Assembly (NCBI GenBank): GCA_002306055.1
Contig: DBRR01000008.1
Coordinates: 66,800 to 109,297, forward strand
Reading direction: 5' to 3'
Source of the DNA: Anaerolineaceae bacterium UBA1363
Lineage (GTDB): Bacteria; Chloroflexota; Anaerolineae; Anaerolineales; Anaerolineaceae
DNA length: 42,498 bases
Translations under genes and position numbers: made by a program
Shown: positions 1 to 8,259 of the stretch, one piece after another
How positions within the stretch are numbered: position 1 is the stretch's first letter
Layout: each line of letters opens with the position of its first letter
Notes under the pieces: generated by a model
The model's input: only the letters and a program-made list of their open reading frames with translations
Database searches by the model: none
Told to the model about the DNA's origin: nothing

Positions 1-165
1 CTCAGCCGTATGGGGTTTTTTCCCTCGATGAATGAATATTGCGGATGACCTGATTCTTTGTCGTACGGAGGGGGCTTGCTCCCTCCGCGGATATCTTCTT
101 AGCTGGATTCTGCGGCTGGACTAAAGCCCAGCCGTACGGTGGGGATTCACTCCCTCCGAAATAAC
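1..165. repeat. Dispersed hairpin repeat, two or three partial units
   Basis: This gene-free stretch holds copies of a repeat family that recurs at 25.6-26.1 kb. One hairpin spans about 66-87 (arms CGGAGGG and CCCTCCG) and a second spans 113-134 (arms CGGCTGG and CCAGCCG, with ACTAAAG at the centre). The second, with its flanking GTACGG, is an inverted copy of the sequence near 25677-25699 and matches it over more than 20 bases. From 166 to 264 nothing but AT-rich leader is visible. No coding potential is supported. Confidence 0.75.
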
Positions 166-264
166 CTCAATGTATAGAATAATTGAGATCCCTATAAAGA
201 TACGAGGTCAGAAATTAATCATTCCTTATTGGGATGGTTGGCACTCGTTTCGCCAATCCGCCAT

Positions 265-270
265 TATAAT
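265..270 (+). promoter_or_regulatory. -10 element directly before the fructokinase start (leaderless candidate)
   Basis: A perfect TATAAT ends six bases before the ATG at 277, and no Shine-Dalgarno sequence lies between. Transcription would start at or next to the start codon, which would give a leaderless mRNA. No good -35 hexamer is seen at 16-18 bp. Confidence 0.5.
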
Positions 271-276
271 TAACCT

Positions 277-1191
277 ATGAAAAACGAAAATTTCTTTGGC
301 GCGATCGAAGGTGGAGGGACCAAGTTCATCTGCGCTGTCGCTGATGAACATAATGCCATTCTGCGGGAAATGCGCGTACCCACCGCCCTCCCCCAGGCAA
401 CGCTCGCAGCCTGTGCCGATTTCTTCCTCCAAGCCCAGCACGATCTCGGTGAGCTAACCGCGCTTGGAATTGCCTGCTTCGGTCCGCTCGACCCCCGACC
501 CACCTCCCCGACATACGGTCAAATCCTCGCCACCCCGAAACCTGGCTGGGAAAATACCGATGTCCTCGGTTTTTTCCGGACAGCTTTGAGCACTCACTTG
601 CCAATCGGCTTTGACACGGATGTTGATGCTGCAGTGCTGGCTGAATCCCGTTGGGGTGCCGGGCAAGGCTTAAGTAATCTTGTCTATCTGACAATTGGCA
701 CCGGTATCGGCGGAGGTGCCCTGGTCAATGGCCAGCTTCTTCATGGCTACGCGCACCCAGAAATGGGTCATATCCTCCTCCCCGTCCACCCGGCTGACAT
801 CTCCTTCAAAGGTGTTTGCCCATTCCACGGCACCTGCCTGGAGGGTTTGGCTTCCGGACCCGCCATCGAGGCTCGCTGGAATCAACCTGCCGCCAGCTTA
901 CCTCAAAATCATCCCGCGTGGCAGCTCGAAGCCCACTATCTTGCCCTCGGTCTGGTGAATATCTGCTTGACCCTTGCCCCTGAGCGCATTATCCTCGGCG
1001 GCGGGGTCATGAACCAGAGCTTTCTTTTCCCCATGATCCGCTCAGAATTGACCCGACTGCTTGGCAACTACCTGCAAATGCCTCAAATTGCCGACATGGA
1101 AAACTACATCGTCCCCACCGGTCTTGCGGGCATTGCCGGGCTCTATGGCGGCCTTGCGCTTGCCCACCAGGCACTCCAAAACCAGCAATAA
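277..1191 (+). CDS. ROK-family fructokinase (sugar kinase)
   Basis: Cytoplasmic ATP-dependent sugar kinase, most like the Bacillus YdhR/ScrK fructokinases, which phosphorylate fructose to fructose 6-phosphate. The N-terminus carries the phosphate-binding motif GAIEGGGTKF (residues 9-18). A second glycine-rich motif, TIGTGIGGG, lies near residue 140. The ROK zinc site is visible as GHI followed by CPFHGTC (one His, then Cys-His-Cys). The length of 304 residues is normal. It stands alone, convergent with the pyrimidine operon. The ATG at 277 has no Shine-Dalgarno but has TATAAT six bases upstream, so it may be leaderless. Family assignment is firm; the exact hexose is inferred. Confidence 0.9.
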   Translation: MKNENFFGAIEGGGTKFICAVADEHNAILREMRVPTALPQATLAACADFFLQAQHDLGELTALGIACFGPLDPRPTSPTYGQILATPKPGWENTDVLGFFRTALSTHLPIGFDTDVDAAVLAESRWGAGQGLSNLVYLTIGTGIGGGALVNGQLLHGYAHPEMGHILLPVHPADISFKGVCPFHGTCLEGLASGPAIEARWNQPAASLPQNHPAWQLEAHYLALGLVNICLTLAPERIILGGGVMNQSFLFPMIRSELTRLLGNYLQMPQIADMENYIVPTGLAGIAGLYGGLALAHQALQNQQ

Positions 1192-1237
1192 TCCTGTTTT
1201 CACCTGACTGTCATCTTAAAAGATAACAAAAAAATCA

Positions 1238-2014
1238 TTATCCAATCATCGCGACCGGACCATCGTGGCAGACAAGCCAGCCCCCTGGAAGCCCTAACCG
1301 TTGACAGAGTTCTTCGGGCAGTTCACACGAGCCGCAGAGACCCACGCCGCAGCGCATCAACGCCTCAAACGAAAGCTGCGCTGGCAAACCCCTTTGCTGA
1401 CAGAAATCCGCCAGCGCCAGGAGCATGCCGGTCGGTCCGCAGGCATACAGGCAATCGGGTTGAAACGCGTCAATCGCCTCCTGCGCCACCTCCGTCACCA
1501 ATCCCTGGCTCCCCTCAGACCCATCCTCAGTGGCTACGCGCAGTTCACACCCCAGACTCGTTAACCGGTCTACCAGGATCAAGTCCGCCTTCGTCTTAGC
1601 TCCCAGGCACGCCACCACCTCCCCCTCCTGCCGTAAAGCCTCCTCTGCCAAAAAAGAAAGCGGCGCCGCCCCATAACCTCCCCCGACAAGCAGATGTTTG
1701 GAACCCTTGAGTTCAAAACCATTTCCCAGGGGACCCCGAAGCCAGAGTCGGTCGTGCACCTGCAAATTCACCATTGCGTTGCTGACTGGACCCACATCAC
1801 AAATCGTCAATGCCAGCGGGATGTTCGCATGGATGCTGAAAGGTTTCTCCCCAATCTCAGGCAGCCATGCCATTACAAACTGCCCCGGTTGGGCTTCGGG
1901 GAGTCTGCCGTCAAATAAGAGTGTATGGGTGGTCTCATTTTCGCGCAGGACGTTCGCCACTCGGTATGGGCGCATGATCCCGCCCAAGGAACGATGGTTT
2001 ACCGTCGTTTTCAT
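1238..2014 (-). CDS. pyrK: Dihydroorotate dehydrogenase B, electron-transfer subunit PyrK
   Basis: FAD and [2Fe-2S] subunit that passes electrons from dihydroorotate oxidation in PyrD to NAD+. The ferredoxin-reductase fold is visible: an FAD-binding beta-barrel (residues 15-105), the nucleotide-binding loop VGGGYGAAPLSFL, and a C-terminal cluster-binding segment CGVGLCGSCELP followed by VCHDGP, which supplies four cysteines. Length 258 is typical. The start overlaps the pyrD stop (ATGA), implying translational coupling and supporting the start at 2014 over an internal Met at residue 14. It is the last gene of the operon pyrC-pyrB-pyrFE-pyrD-pyrK. No strong terminator was seen after it. Confidence 0.93.
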   Translation of the reverse strand: MKTTVNHRSLGGIMRPYRVANVLRENETTHTLLFDGRLPEAQPGQFVMAWLPEIGEKPFSIHANIPLALTICDVGPVSNAMVNLQVHDRLWLRGPLGNGFELKGSKHLLVGGGYGAAPLSFLAEEALRQEGEVVACLGAKTKADLILVDRLTSLGCELRVATEDGSEGSQGLVTEVAQEAIDAFQPDCLYACGPTGMLLALADFCQQRGLPAQLSFEALMRCGVGLCGSCELPEELCQRLGLPGGWLVCHDGPVAMIG

Positions 2015-2943
2015 TTTTGGGGCAGCGCCTTACCGCGCATGCTTGCCAGGTCAGGATAGCCTTCCTGGGTCATAAACGCCTCAAGCTCTCTGTTGATGCG
2101 GCTGAACACCGCCGGCCCCTCCAGCGCGACGGCCGACCCCACCCCCACCAGGGTCGCCCCAGCCATGATCATTTCCGCTGCATCCAGCCCGCAGCTGATG
2201 CCGCCCGTCCCAATGATTGGAACGCTGACCATTTGCGCAATTTCCCAAACTGCTTTCAAAGCTACCGGTTTGATCGCCGCGCCGCTCAAGCCACCGGTCG
2301 CATTTTTGAGCACTGGTTTTCCAGCATAGGCATCGATCAACATCGCGGGCACGGTATTGATCGCCGTGACCGCGTCCGCACCTTCAGAGACCACTGCTTG
2401 CGCGATTCTGCCGATCTCCGGCACGTTTGGCGCAAGCTTGATGCTGATGGGCAGTTTGACCGCTTTACGTACCACCGCTGTCACTTCAGCGGCGCTTTTT
2501 GCTGTTGCCGAAAACGGGGTGCCAAATTCGCTGCCAACATTCGGGCAGGAGATATTGACTTCAATGAGATCGGGTTCCGCCTCCGCAATGACCCGTGCCA
2601 CCTCGCCAAAAGCTTCCACAGACGGCGCGAACAGCGAAGCAAAAAGCGGTAAACCCAAGGCTCGCAACCGTCGATGGGTTTCACGCAAGAGCGGGACTTC
2701 CTCCCGGCAGCCTGGGTTGGTCAGACCAATGGCATTGATCACTCCCCCGTTCCAGGCCAGCGTCACCGGGTTGGCATGCCCGGTCCGCGGCTCAGGTCCA
2801 GCGCTTTTGCTGGTTACTGCGCCGGCACCTTCGCGGGCGCAGCGTTCCATGACGCTGGCGGAGGTTCCCAGGATGCCGCTGGCAACTACCAGGGGATTTT
2901 TCATCTGGATTCCCAGGAAATCAGCCGCGAGCGATGCTTCCAT
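2011..2943 (-). CDS. pyrD: Dihydroorotate dehydrogenase B, catalytic subunit PyrD
   Basis: FMN enzyme oxidising dihydroorotate to orotate, the fourth step of UMP synthesis. The motif EVNISCPNVGSEFG (around residues 127-140) carries the cysteine used as catalytic base in class 1 enzymes. SIKLAPNV, VTAINTV and GTGGIS form the FMN-binding TIM barrel. Length 310 fits the class 1B family, which needs PyrK, and PyrK follows with a 4-nt overlap. The ATG lies one base after the pyrFE stop, so all three are coupled. Confidence 0.95.
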   Translation of the reverse strand: MEASLAADFLGIQMKNPLVVASGILGTSASVMERCAREGAGAVTSKSAGPEPRTGHANPVTLAWNGGVINAIGLTNPGCREEVPLLRETHRRLRALGLPLFASLFAPSVEAFGEVARVIAEAEPDLIEVNISCPNVGSEFGTPFSATAKSAAEVTAVVRKAVKLPISIKLAPNVPEIGRIAQAVVSEGADAVTAINTVPAMLIDAYAGKPVLKNATGGLSGAAIKPVALKAVWEIAQMVSVPIIGTGGISCGLDAAEMIMAGATLVGVGSAVALEGPAVFSRINRELEAFMTQEGYPDLASMRGKALPQK

Positions 2944-2944
2944 C

Positions 2945-4378
2945 CTATCCTTCCACCAAGTAAGTTTTGATCATGAGGTGGATCTCAGCACTGATCTTGC
3001 CGCCTTGGTACAGTCGGTCAAGGATCTGGCTGAATGTCAGCACTGGATGAACTGAAATTCCTTTATCGGCAAGGCTGGCAACGCCGCCCTGCTCCCGGTC
3101 CACCAGCACCACTGCCTGATCCGCTACCAAACCCACCGCGGATAGAGCATCGGCAGCTGTCAACAAGCTTCCACCGCTGGTAATCACATCTTCCACAAGT
3201 ACTGCCCTCTGGCCAGGTTCAAACACACCTTCCACCTGCTGACCTGTTCCATGCGTTTTGACCTCCTTGCGCGAGTAGACCATGGGTTGCTTTAGCTTCG
3301 AAGCCGCAATGGATGCAATCGGCAAGGCAGCATATGGCACGCCGGCAATGTAGTCGTACTGGAGCTTCAACAACGCATCAACGTAAGCTTCCACGGCCAA
3401 ATCGAGCACCGAGGGGAACGAAACCAAGCGGCGCAGGTCGAGGTAAACAGGGCTCTGCTTGCCGCTAGACAAGGTGAAATTGCCAAACTTCACACATCCG
3501 GTATCAAACAGCCCATCAATCAGTTCACCGTAGCCCCTTTTTTCTAAGGTCTCAACCCCAACTGCAACGGGAGCTGGCTCAGACCTGACGGCTGCCACCT
3601 CGCTGCGGATCTGGTTGATCTCATCGCGAAGCGCGGCAGCTGCTGCCCTGGGATCCGGCGCGTTCATGACCGAGCGGGAAACCGGCACAATCATCCCCAG
3701 TCCATCCTTGCGCAAGCCTGCTTCCAGCGCCAGTCTCAGGTCCCCTCCCTGAGCTCCTACCCCGGGTGCAAGGATCCACGCCTCAGGGCAAATCTCACGC
3801 ACTCTTTCCAGGGCTTCGGGCTTGGTTGCCCCCACCACCAACCCAATTTGTCCCGGATTGCCCCAGGTTTGCGAGATGCGCGCCACCAACTCAAACAGGG
3901 GTGGATTACCGTGCTGCTGCACCTCCGCTGCACTGGGGTTCGAGGTCTGCACCAGCACAAAAACTGCTTTTTCAGGGTCTTCAACAAACGGTTGGATAGC
4001 ATCCCGCCCGAGGTAAGGCGAGAGTGTGACTGCATTCGCCTTAAACCATCGGTAGCAGGCTTTGGCGTAGGCTTCTGCCGTCGAGCCGATGTCTCCCCGC
4101 TTGGCATCCAGCAACAGCGGGATATCCTCCGGGATCTCACGGACGATATCCTGGAAAGCCCGCAAGCCTTTAGGACCAAATTGCTCATAAAAAGCAATAT
4201 TTGGCTTGTAACAGCAAACCAGATCTTTCGTCTGGTCAATCAAATCGCGCGCCCAGGTGAGCAAGCGGCTGTAGAGATCCTCGCCCTTAGGCAGGACTGC
4301 CTCCGTTGGATCCATGCCCACACACAATAAACTGTTATTTCGTTCGATTGCCTGGTTGAGTTTGGTGACAAAGTCCAT
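2945..4378 (-). CDS. pyrFE: Bifunctional OMP decarboxylase - orotate phosphoribosyltransferase (PyrF-PyrE fusion)
   Basis: One 477-residue polypeptide carries the last two steps of UMP synthesis. The N-terminal half is a group 2 OMP decarboxylase: SLLCVGMDP near the start and LLLDAKRGDIGSTAEAY with the catalytic Asp/Lys pair. After a linker rich in Arg, Glu and Ala, the C-terminal half is an orotate phosphoribosyltransferase with SGKQSPVYLDLR and the PRPP loop VLVEDVITSGGSL. The decarboxylase-first order is the reverse of the animal UMP synthase; the same order is known in kinetoplastids and some cyanobacteria. Start: the ATG at 4378 has GGAGG four bases upstream, whereas an in-frame GTG at 4420 has no ribosome site. 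Confidence 0.93.
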   Translation of the reverse strand: MDFVTKLNQAIERNNSLLCVGMDPTEAVLPKGEDLYSRLLTWARDLIDQTKDLVCCYKPNIAFYEQFGPKGLRAFQDIVREIPEDIPLLLDAKRGDIGSTAEAYAKACYRWFKANAVTLSPYLGRDAIQPFVEDPEKAVFVLVQTSNPSAAEVQQHGNPPLFELVARISQTWGNPGQIGLVVGATKPEALERVREICPEAWILAPGVGAQGGDLRLALEAGLRKDGLGMIVPVSRSVMNAPDPRAAAAALRDEINQIRSEVAAVRSEPAPVAVGVETLEKRGYGELIDGLFDTGCVKFGNFTLSSGKQSPVYLDLRRLVSFPSVLDLAVEAYVDALLKLQYDYIAGVPYAALPIASIAASKLKQPMVYSRKEVKTHGTGQQVEGVFEPGQRAVLVEDVITSGGSLLTAADALSAVGLVADQAVVLVDREQGGVASLADKGISVHPVLTFSQILDRLYQGGKISAEIHLMIKTYLVEG

Positions 4379-4437
4379 CTCGCCTCCGGTTATCTTGCTT
4401 TCGTTAATTGTAAACGACACTCTCAGAACAGGCTGCG

Positions 4438-5433
4438 TCAGGCTTGCCCGAGGACGGCTGCCAGTAGCGCCATGCGAATATAGAGCCCATTTTGCACCTG
4501 GCGGAAGTAAGCTGCTCGCGGATCTTTGTCGATCGCGTAGGCAATTTCTCCCACACGGGGTAATGGGTGCATCACGATCATCTTTTCTTTTGCCTTTTGC
4601 ATCAGTTCGGCGTCAATGTTGAAGTATCCCTTCACTTCGTCATACTGTGCCAGGTCGGTGAAGCGTTCTTTTTGGATGCGCGTCACATACAACACGTCGG
4701 TATTTTCAATGACCTCTTCCACGCGGCTGAATTCACGCACGTCCATCTTTTTGTCGATCAGCGTGTTCATCAACTCCAAGGGAAGACGCAGTGTGTCGGG
4801 GGAGACATAGCGCAGAGAGACATCATATTTAGTGAGCAACTTGGTGAGAGAATGCACGGTGCGACCGTAGCGCAGATCACCAGCCATTGAGATACGCAGC
4901 CCATCAATGGCGCCCAGTTCACTCTTGATTGTGTATAGATCAAGCAGCGCCTGGGTGGGGTGCTCCCCTGCGCCATCGCCAGCATTGATGATAGGCACCT
5001 TGACATACTTGGCTGCCGTGGAACTTGAGCCAATTTCGGGGTGGCGCAGCACAATCACGTCGCAATACTGCTCCAGGGTAATCATGCTGTCGATTAGACT
5101 TTCGCCTTTGGACACGGACGAATATTGAATGCCTTCTGTAATCGGGATCACCTTACCCCCCAGGCGTTCCATGGCAGCGATGAAGGAGGAGCTGGTGCGT
5201 GTTGAGGGTTCATAGAAAACACAAGCAAGGGTGTAGCCTTTCAACAGGTCACAGGTACCCCACTTTCTGCTCATTGCCTGCATTTCATCCGCGCGGGCGA
5301 ATATATAGTCAAGGTCATCCTTGCTGAATTGATCCACCGAGAGAACATCCCGCTGGAAGAAACCGTTGGTAAAGCGCGGTTTGCGTTCGAAACTATCCAG
5401 ATTGAAGAGAGGTGTGTAATTACCGTTTCCCAT
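4438..5433 (-). CDS. pyrB: Aspartate carbamoyltransferase catalytic subunit
   Basis: Condenses carbamoyl phosphate with aspartate, the committed step of pyrimidine synthesis. The carbamoyl-phosphate motif FYEPSTRTSSSF is intact, as are VIVLRHPEIGSS, NAGDGAGEHPTQALLDLYTI, and the C-terminal MHPLPRVGEIA. Length 331 is slightly longer than the usual ~310 because of an N-terminal extension of about 25 residues. No regulatory subunit pyrI is present nearby. GGAG lies five bases before the ATG. It starts 20 bp after pyrC. Confidence 0.95.
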   Translation of the reverse strand: MGNGNYTPLFNLDSFERKPRFTNGFFQRDVLSVDQFSKDDLDYIFARADEMQAMSRKWGTCDLLKGYTLACVFYEPSTRTSSSFIAAMERLGGKVIPITEGIQYSSVSKGESLIDSMITLEQYCDVIVLRHPEIGSSSTAAKYVKVPIINAGDGAGEHPTQALLDLYTIKSELGAIDGLRISMAGDLRYGRTVHSLTKLLTKYDVSLRYVSPDTLRLPLELMNTLIDKKMDVREFSRVEEVIENTDVLYVTRIQKERFTDLAQYDEVKGYFNIDAELMQKAKEKMIVMHPLPRVGEIAYAIDKDPRAAYFRQVQNGLYIRMALLAAVLGQA

Positions 5434-5453
5434 GTTTACTCCGTGTCAATAAT

Positions 5454-6536
5454 CTATGAATTCGGCGGGTCTATGACCTTACCGTTAGAAACAACTTCTT
5501 TACCGCGCAAAACGACCTGGCGGATGGCACCAGTCATGCGCGTTCCCTCAAAAGGTGACCAACCACATTTGGTATAAAGAGGATGGTCGGGGAAGGTGTA
5601 ACTCTGCGCAGGGTCCACCTCCACCCAGGTGTCAGGTTGAGCTGGCAGATGGAAAATACGCGTTGGGTTCGTGTGCAGCAGTTGGATCAGCCTTTCGAGA
5701 CTCAAACGTTTTTGCGAAAGGGCGGTTAGCATCAAAGGCAGCGTGGATTCGAGCCCGGGGATGCCTGGCGGGATTGGGTTTGGACCGATCCGCCCCGGGT
5801 TCTGGCGCCATTCCGCTTCCGTATTGTATCCTTGTTTCTCCCAGTGAGCATGAGGGGCGTGATCGGAGGCGATACAGTCTATCGTGCTGCCCAGGTGCTG
5901 CCAGAGAGCATCTACGTCCACTTGGCTTGCCAACCGCGGGCGCATATCCGCATAGGGGCCCAGCCTAAGGGCATCTGCTTCAGTCAGGAAGAGGTGATGC
6001 GGGGTCACTTCGCAGGTAACCGGCAGCCCCTCAGCCTTGGCTTTGGCGATCAGTTCGATTTCGTCCTTGCGTGAAACATGACAAAAATGGATTGGCTTGC
6101 GATACAGCGCCGCGAGCGCGACGCCCACCGCAATGGATTCCTGCTCGGCATGCAGGCAAATGGGCTTGCTCGCTGGCCAGAGCCCCATGATTTTCTGGAG
6201 AGTTTCCAACCCCTGAACGCGCAAGGGACCATAAGTCTGATCGAGGTACAGCTTGAGGGCAATGGCTGAATGGGAGAGAGCAGGCAGTTCAGCGATATGT
6301 TCTGCCGAACCCCCTGCATATAAAAAAACATCGCACAGGCTGTGGCTTTTTGCCAACTGCTGAGCGATGCTCCAGTTTTCCGCGGTGACCAGCGGTGGGT
6401 TTGTGTTGGGCATTGCGAGAAGAGTAGTAAAACCTCCTGCCAATGCCGCCATTGACCCCGTTCGAAAATCTTCCTTGTGTTCCCCTCCAGGCGTGCGGAG
6501 ATGGACGTGCGCGTCAACCAGACCCGGCAATCTCAT
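5454..6536 (-). CDS. pyrC: Dihydroorotase, CAD-like
   Basis: Zinc amidohydrolase closing carbamoyl aspartate to dihydroorotate. The protein opens directly at the metal site: RLPGLVDAHVHLRTPGG carries the HxH ligands, and KEDFRTGSMAALAGG follows. The carboxylated lysine is expected in ALKLYLDQTYG, His ligands in ICLHAEQ and HFCHVSRKDE, and the catalytic Asp in IASDHAPH. The motif pattern (HLRTPGG, LKLYL) resembles the dihydroorotase domain of animal CAD more than the classic ~420-residue bacterial PyrC, and the length of 360 agrees. First gene of the operon; AGGA precedes the ATG by seven bases. Confidence 0.92.
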   Translation of the reverse strand: MRLPGLVDAHVHLRTPGGEHKEDFRTGSMAALAGGFTTLLAMPNTNPPLVTAENWSIAQQLAKSHSLCDVFLYAGGSAEHIAELPALSHSAIALKLYLDQTYGPLRVQGLETLQKIMGLWPASKPICLHAEQESIAVGVALAALYRKPIHFCHVSRKDEIELIAKAKAEGLPVTCEVTPHHLFLTEADALRLGPYADMRPRLASQVDVDALWQHLGSTIDCIASDHAPHAHWEKQGYNTEAEWRQNPGRIGPNPIPPGIPGLESTLPLMLTALSQKRLSLERLIQLLHTNPTRIFHLPAQPDTWVEVDPAQSYTFPDHPLYTKCGWSPFEGTRMTGAIRQVVLRGKEVVSNGKVIDPPNS

Positions 6537-6572
6537 TATTGAGTCCTTTTGTGCTGGAATTTAAATCTATTT

Positions 6573-6602
6573 ATTATATGCCCAGCTCTCAAAAACCGTC
6601 AA
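6573..6602 (-). promoter_or_regulatory. Sigma-70 promoter of the pyrimidine operon
   Basis: On the minus strand TTGACG (6602-6597) and TATAAT (6578-6573) are 18 bp apart. The predicted transcript starts about 30 bases before pyrC, leaving a leader too short for PyrR-type attenuation. No other promoter of this quality lies inside the cluster. Confidence 0.75.
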
Positions 6603-6701
6603 GGTTTTTTGCTAATCCTTCCAGATAATCGATTGTTACAAGAATTCAGGGACAAGAAAACCACCTCATACATCTATCCTGAAAAAAAGCCTCTCCAGAG
6701 C

Positions 6702-6738
6702 AAAAAAAGGACCAGGAGCTTGTTGAGGTTCCCGGTCC
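6702..6738 (-). terminator. Rho-independent terminator
   Basis: On the minus strand a 30-nt hairpin (6738-6709, nine outer base pairs including one G-U, arms GGACCGGGA and TCCTGGTCC) is followed by seven T. It ends transcription coming from the MFS transporter and the 56-residue gene before the pyrimidine promoter. Confidence 0.8.
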
Positions 6739-6759
6739 CAAATTGCATGAGGATTCATG

Positions 6760-6930
6760 CTATTTTAACGGAATGTCTGGCGGTAAATCCTTGGGGATAT
6801 CGGTCCGATAAATCGGGCCTCCCTCAATTGCTGGTTTGGGGTGAGTCTTCTGGGTTTGCGCGGTATCCGCGCAGGGATCAGGTGGATTCATTTGTGGGTC
6901 TTCATCAACTGTTGGGACTGGTTTTTTCAT
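6760..6930 (-). CDS. Small proline-rich protein of unknown function (56 aa)
   Basis: A short reading frame from ATG at 6930 to TAG at 6760. The product begins MKKPVPTVDEDPQMNPPD and ends IYRTDIPKDLPPDIPLK; it is hydrophilic, has nine prolines and one cysteine, and lacks a signal peptide or membrane segment. AGGAG six bases before the ATG is a strong ribosome site. It lies 75 bp downstream of the MFS transporter on the same strand and is followed 22 bp later by a strong terminator. I do not recognise a family. Support is the ribosome site plus the position of the terminator. Confidence 0.55.
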   Translation of the reverse strand: MKKPVPTVDEDPQMNPPDPCADTAQTQKTHPKPAIEGGPIYRTDIPKDLPPDIPLK

Positions 6931-7005
6931 GGTCAACTCCTGTCTTATTCACCAGATATGAATGTTAACAGAAATTGTCCGGCTTTATAACGTTCGTACA
7001 ATCTC

Positions 7006-8160
7006 TTAAGTGTTCTGCTGCGCCAGCACTTTGTTCAACCGCTCTGTACCAAAGGTCAGCATTACTGCCAGCAACAGCAATCCTAATGGATAGAGTTGCA
7101 AACCAAAACGATCGACGATTAATCCCAAAAGCGGTGGCATCAGTGTAAGTCCGCAATAGGCGATTGCCATCTGTATCCCCATCAGACTAGCGGAATTTTC
7201 TACCCCAAAACGGCGTGGGGTCTCGTGCAATAGGGTCGGATAAATCGGAGCACATCCCAGACCGACGATCATCAGACCTACAAGGCTAAGGATCGGAAAA
7301 GGCAGGAACATCAGCCCAATCCCCAGTAATATCATCGCCTGCCCACCCCGTACCAGGTTTTTTGCGTCAAAATGGGATGAAAGAAAACCGTTCAGGAATC
7401 TCCCCACGGTGATCCCAAGATAGTAAGCTGAAGCTCCTCCAGCCGCCAAAACCCTGCTAAGTCCGCGCTGATCCACCAGAAAACTGGCTGCCCATAGCCC
7501 GGTGCTGGCTTCAACCGCGCAATATGCAAAGAATGCCACCAGGTTTGGCGTCAACCCGCGGATCTTCCGTATCTTCCCTCGACCTGAGGCGGTCTGCGGT
7601 GAGGCTGGAGTGGGAAAACGCTGCCAAAGGGGCAGGGAGATGGCAAGCAGCGCCACCAATGTAAACTGAACGATGGCGACTGTGCGGTAGCCCATTTGCC
7701 AGCGACCGGTTTGGTTGAGCATGAACGCCATGATCAAAGGACCGGTCGTTGCGCCGATACCCCAAAAGCTGTGAAGCCAGTTCATGTGCCGCGCCGCGAA
7801 ATTACGCGCTACGAAATCATTCAAGGCCGCATCCACTGCGCCCGCCCCCAACCCCAGGGGCACCGCAATGAGGCACAGCCAAAGATAGTCTTGACTGAAT
7901 GAATACCCCAGCAGTGCCAATGCCGTCACTAACACGCTCATAAGCGTCAGCTTCCCGGTGCCAAGCCGGCGGATCAGCATGCCGCTAAAGAGACTTGAGA
8001 CGATGGTACCCCCTGAAACAATCATCGAGACCAACCCTGCCCCTGCCAGAGGTAAGCCAAGTTCACGCTGCATAACCGGCCAGGCTGCCCCAAGCATCGA
8101 ATCGGGCAGCCCAAGGCTGATAAAAGCAATGTAGATGACTACAAGCAGCAAAGTGGTCAT
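7006..8160 (-). CDS. Major facilitator superfamily transporter
   Basis: Integral membrane secondary transporter of 384 residues with about twelve hydrophobic segments. The loop FSGMLIRRLGTGKL after the second helix is the MFS motif A region. It resembles FucP-like or sugar-porter MFS proteins (LPLGLGAGAVDAALN, HSFWGIGATTGP), but the substrate cannot be read from sequence. The ATG at 8160 has GGGAG eight bases upstream; a TTG 48 bases further upstream has none and was not used. A possible promoter (TTGACA, 19 bp, TAAAAT) lies about 20-50 bases before the start. Confidence 0.88.
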   Translation of the reverse strand: MTTLLLVVIYIAFISLGLPDSMLGAAWPVMQRELGLPLAGAGLVSMIVSGGTIVSSLFSGMLIRRLGTGKLTLMSVLVTALALLGYSFSQDYLWLCLIAVPLGLGAGAVDAALNDFVARNFAARHMNWLHSFWGIGATTGPLIMAFMLNQTGRWQMGYRTVAIVQFTLVALLAISLPLWQRFPTPASPQTASGRGKIRKIRGLTPNLVAFFAYCAVEASTGLWAASFLVDQRGLSRVLAAGGASAYYLGITVGRFLNGFLSSHFDAKNLVRGGQAMILLGIGLMFLPFPILSLVGLMIVGLGCAPIYPTLLHETPRRFGVENSASLMGIQMAIAYCGLTLMPPLLGLIVDRFGLQLYPLGLLLLAVMLTFGTERLNKVLAQQNT

Positions 8161-8219
8161 GGAAAAAACTCCCGCTGATTTTACCTCATTAAGCTCACGG
8201 ATTGTCAAACTTAACGAAA

Positions 8220-8244
8220 GAGACCCCGGTGATGCCGGGGTCTC
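8220..8244 (-). terminator. Terminator after the bacterioferritin pair
   Basis: Perfect 10-bp inverted repeat (GAGACCCCGG and CCGGGGTCTC) with a 5-nt loop, followed on the minus strand by TTTCGTT. It lies 15 bp after the stop of the second bfr gene. The T-tract is short. Confidence 0.7.
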
Positions 8245-8259
8245 TTGCTTGACAAAAAC

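Noticed and set aside
6686..6700. Sequence CTCTGGAGAGGCT on the minus strand, similar to a PyrR-binding loop
   Set aside because: It lies upstream of the predicted pyr promoter, so it is not in the pyr leader, and no antiterminator arrangement is visible.
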